Shown here in pieces: positions 62,690 to 64,000 of a stretch of 64,000 nt of DNA. Position 1 is the stretch's first letter. Every line of letters starts with the position of its first letter. Both the position numbers and the translations under genes were made by a program. The notes beneath the pieces are model-generated. The model was not told the origin of the DNA and searched no databases. It worked only from the letters and a program-made list of their open reading frames with translations. Origin of the DNA: Parvibaculum sp039680535 (GTDB lineage Bacteria > Pseudomonadota > Alphaproteobacteria > Parvibaculales > Parvibaculaceae); NCBI RefSeq assembly GCF_039680535.1, contig NZ_JBDKSS010000013.1, positions 496,001 through 560,000 of the forward strand, in the 5' to 3' direction.

Positions 62690-63694
62690 ATGGATTTTGA
62701 GTCGCTTACCAATGAATACGGCCAGCCCATGGTCGTCGCCTGCGGGCAGTATCGCGACGGGAGGCGCGTCGCCAATCTGAAGCTTGCCGACGCGAAGCTC
62801 TCGGCGACGCTGGACGGCAGCTTTCTCTGGATCGGGCTTCATGAGCCCTGCGAGGCGGTGCTGCAGCACATCCAGCATGAGTTCGGCCTTCACCATCTTG
62901 CCGTTGAAGATGCCCACCGCGCCCACCAGCGGCCCAAGATCGATGTTTATGACGATGCGATCTTCATTGTCGTGCGCACGGCGCAATTGCATGAGGCCGA
63001 GATCGTCTATGGCGAGACGCATATCTTCGTCGGCAGAGGCTATGTCATCACCGTCCGCCACGGCGCGTCGAGTTCCTATGCGGAAGTGCGGCAGCGTTGC
63101 GAGCGCGAACCGCGCATGCTGGTGCATGGCGAGGATTACGTGCTTTACGCGCTGCTCGACTTCGTCGCCGATCATTATTTCCCCGTGATCGACCAGATCG
63201 TCGAGGAGGTGAACGAGATCGAGGGCCATATCATCGCGCATAGTTTCACGACGCAGGAGATCGACCGGATCTATGAGCTGCGGCGCGAATTGACGACCTT
63301 CCGCCGCCGCGTGACGCCGATGCTGGAACTGTGCAATCGGCTGGAGCGCTATGACCTGCCGATGATCGATCGCGAAATTCAGCCCTATTATCGCGACGTA
63401 TATGACCATGTTACGCAGGTGAACGATTCGATCGACAGCCTGCGGGAATCGCTCCTCGCGGCATATGAAGCGGCGGTGATGATTTCATCCGCGAGCCAGA
63501 ACGAGGTGACGAAGAAGCTCGCGGGCTGGGCCGCTATCCTCGCCATTCCGACGGCGATCGCCGGAATATACGGCATGAACTTTGAGCACATGCCGGAACT
63601 GAAATGGGCTTATGGCTATTTTCTGGTGCTTGGCGCAATGGGCGGCATTTGCGGCTATCTCTACTACCGCTTCCGCAAGTCCGGCTGGATCTGA
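62690..63694 (+). CDS. corA: CorA family magnesium/cobalt transporter
   Basis: A 334-residue CorA-type channel: large N-terminal cytoplasmic domain, long stalk helix (DIQ-like QVNDSIDSLRESLLAAYEAAVM), two C-terminal membrane helices (about 282-300 and 309-327), and the signature YGMNFEHMPEL between them. It mediates Mg2+ uptake. ATG 62690 was preferred to an upstream frame extension overlapping the terminator. Confidence 0.94.
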   Translation: MDFESLTNEYGQPMVVACGQYRDGRRVANLKLADAKLSATLDGSFLWIGLHEPCEAVLQHIQHEFGLHHLAVEDAHRAHQRPKIDVYDDAIFIVVRTAQLHEAEIVYGETHIFVGRGYVITVRHGASSSYAEVRQRCEREPRMLVHGEDYVLYALLDFVADHYFPVIDQIVEEVNEIEGHIIAHSFTTQEIDRIYELRRELTTFRRRVTPMLELCNRLERYDLPMIDREIQPYYRDVYDHVTQVNDSIDSLRESLLAAYEAAVMISSASQNEVTKKLAGWAAILAIPTAIAGIYGMNFEHMPELKWAYGYFLVLGAMGGICGYLYYRFRKSGWI

Positions 63695-63700
63695 TCTGCG

Positions 63701-64000
63701 TCAGACGATGAGCGTACTGACGAAGGATGAGCCCATGTTCGTGCAGTCGAACGCGTGGAGGCCGAGTTCCTCCGCCAGCGATTCGAAGCTTGCGATGCCA
63801 CGCACGGAATTGCCCTTCGCATCCAGGCGCGGCGAATAGGTGGCGATGCCGAGTTGACGGTTCACGACACCGAGAATGCCGCCCGCGACGCCGCTCTTGG
63901 CAGGCACGCCGATGTCATAGGCCCAGTGGCCTGCATAGTCGTACATGCCGCAGGTAAACATGACCGCCTGGGTGTTGCGCACTGCGCGCAGCTCGAAGGC
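63701..64000 (-). CDS. glsA: Glutaminase, C-terminal part
   Basis: The C-terminal 99 residues of a glutaminase; the gene continues beyond the right edge. The fragment contains QAVMFTCGMYDYAGHWAYDIG and PAKSGVAGGILGVVNRQLGIA, both characteristic of the beta-lactamase-like glutaminases that convert glutamine to glutamate and ammonia. It is convergent with corA, 6 bp apart. Confidence 0.92.
   Translation of the reverse strand, partial: AFELRAVRNTQAVMFTCGMYDYAGHWAYDIGVPAKSGVAGGILGVVNRQLGIATYSPRLDAKGNSVRGIASFESLAEELGLHAFDCTNMGSSFVSTLIV

Overview
The window is a 64 kb piece of a GC-rich alphaproteobacterial chromosome. Several things point there: the ruvCAB-ybgC-tolQRAB-pal-cpoB-tilS-ftsH order, zapA followed by 6S RNA and fau, efp next to suhB, an RpoH-type sigma factor, and a serC-leader RNA. 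A CYP153 alkane hydroxylase and a Sul2-like dihydropteroate synthase beside glmM suggest Rhodobiaceae/Parvibaculaceae, close to Parvibaculum. That assignment is inference from gene content and remembered protein sequences; no search was run.

Layout. 1-10.3 kb (minus strand): suhB (edge), efp, a Sel1-repeat protein, thiE, tex, and a tkt-gap-pgk-fba carbon-metabolism operon. 10.7-14.1 kb (plus): a DUF4164-like protein, zapA, 6S RNA, fau, a YmdB-type phosphoesterase and a CgeB-like glycosyltransferase. 14.37-16.37 kb: an IS1595-family element carrying a transposase, a 55-residue ORF and a HEPN-like passenger gene between inverted repeats. 16.5-29.4 kb (plus): yebC, ruvCAB, ybgC, the complete Tol-Pal set, tilS and ftsH. 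29.5-34.5 kb: an accessory block with an aquaporin, CYP153 and its ferredoxin, two TetR regulators and a membrane fatty acid hydroxylase. 34.5-37.6 kb: folP (Sul2-like), glmM, thiD. 37.6-41.2 kb: a GNAT, a MocR-type regulator, PhzF and LysE-family genes. 41.4-44.3 kb: serC and serA. 44.4-50.5 kb: two orphan proteins, pirin, purA, MAPEG, nitronate monooxygenase and an orphan. 50.6-53.5 kb: a TPP riboswitch, thiC, a duplicated thiC tail and a Mug-type DNA glycosylase. 53.5-57.7 kb: TauE, an N-acyl-D-amino-acid deacylase, a TetR and msrA. 57.8-64 kb: rpoH, rluD-like, a small membrane protein, a JAMM protein, tRNA-Glu, an outer-membrane beta-barrel protein, corA and the C-terminal part of a glutaminase.

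The observations most worth following are: (1) a chromosomal dihydropteroate synthase that reads like the mobile sulfonamide-resistance enzyme Sul2 and sits directly upstream of glmM, the neighbour whose remnant is found next to mobile sul2; (2) an IS1595 element with a HEPN-domain cargo gene and a palindromic 13-mer at both ends; (3) a 301-bp tandem duplication that copied the 3' end of thiC; (4) a perfect terminator hairpin in the purA leader; (5) a CYP153 module inserted between ftsH and folP-glmM. No CRISPR array or replication origin was seen.
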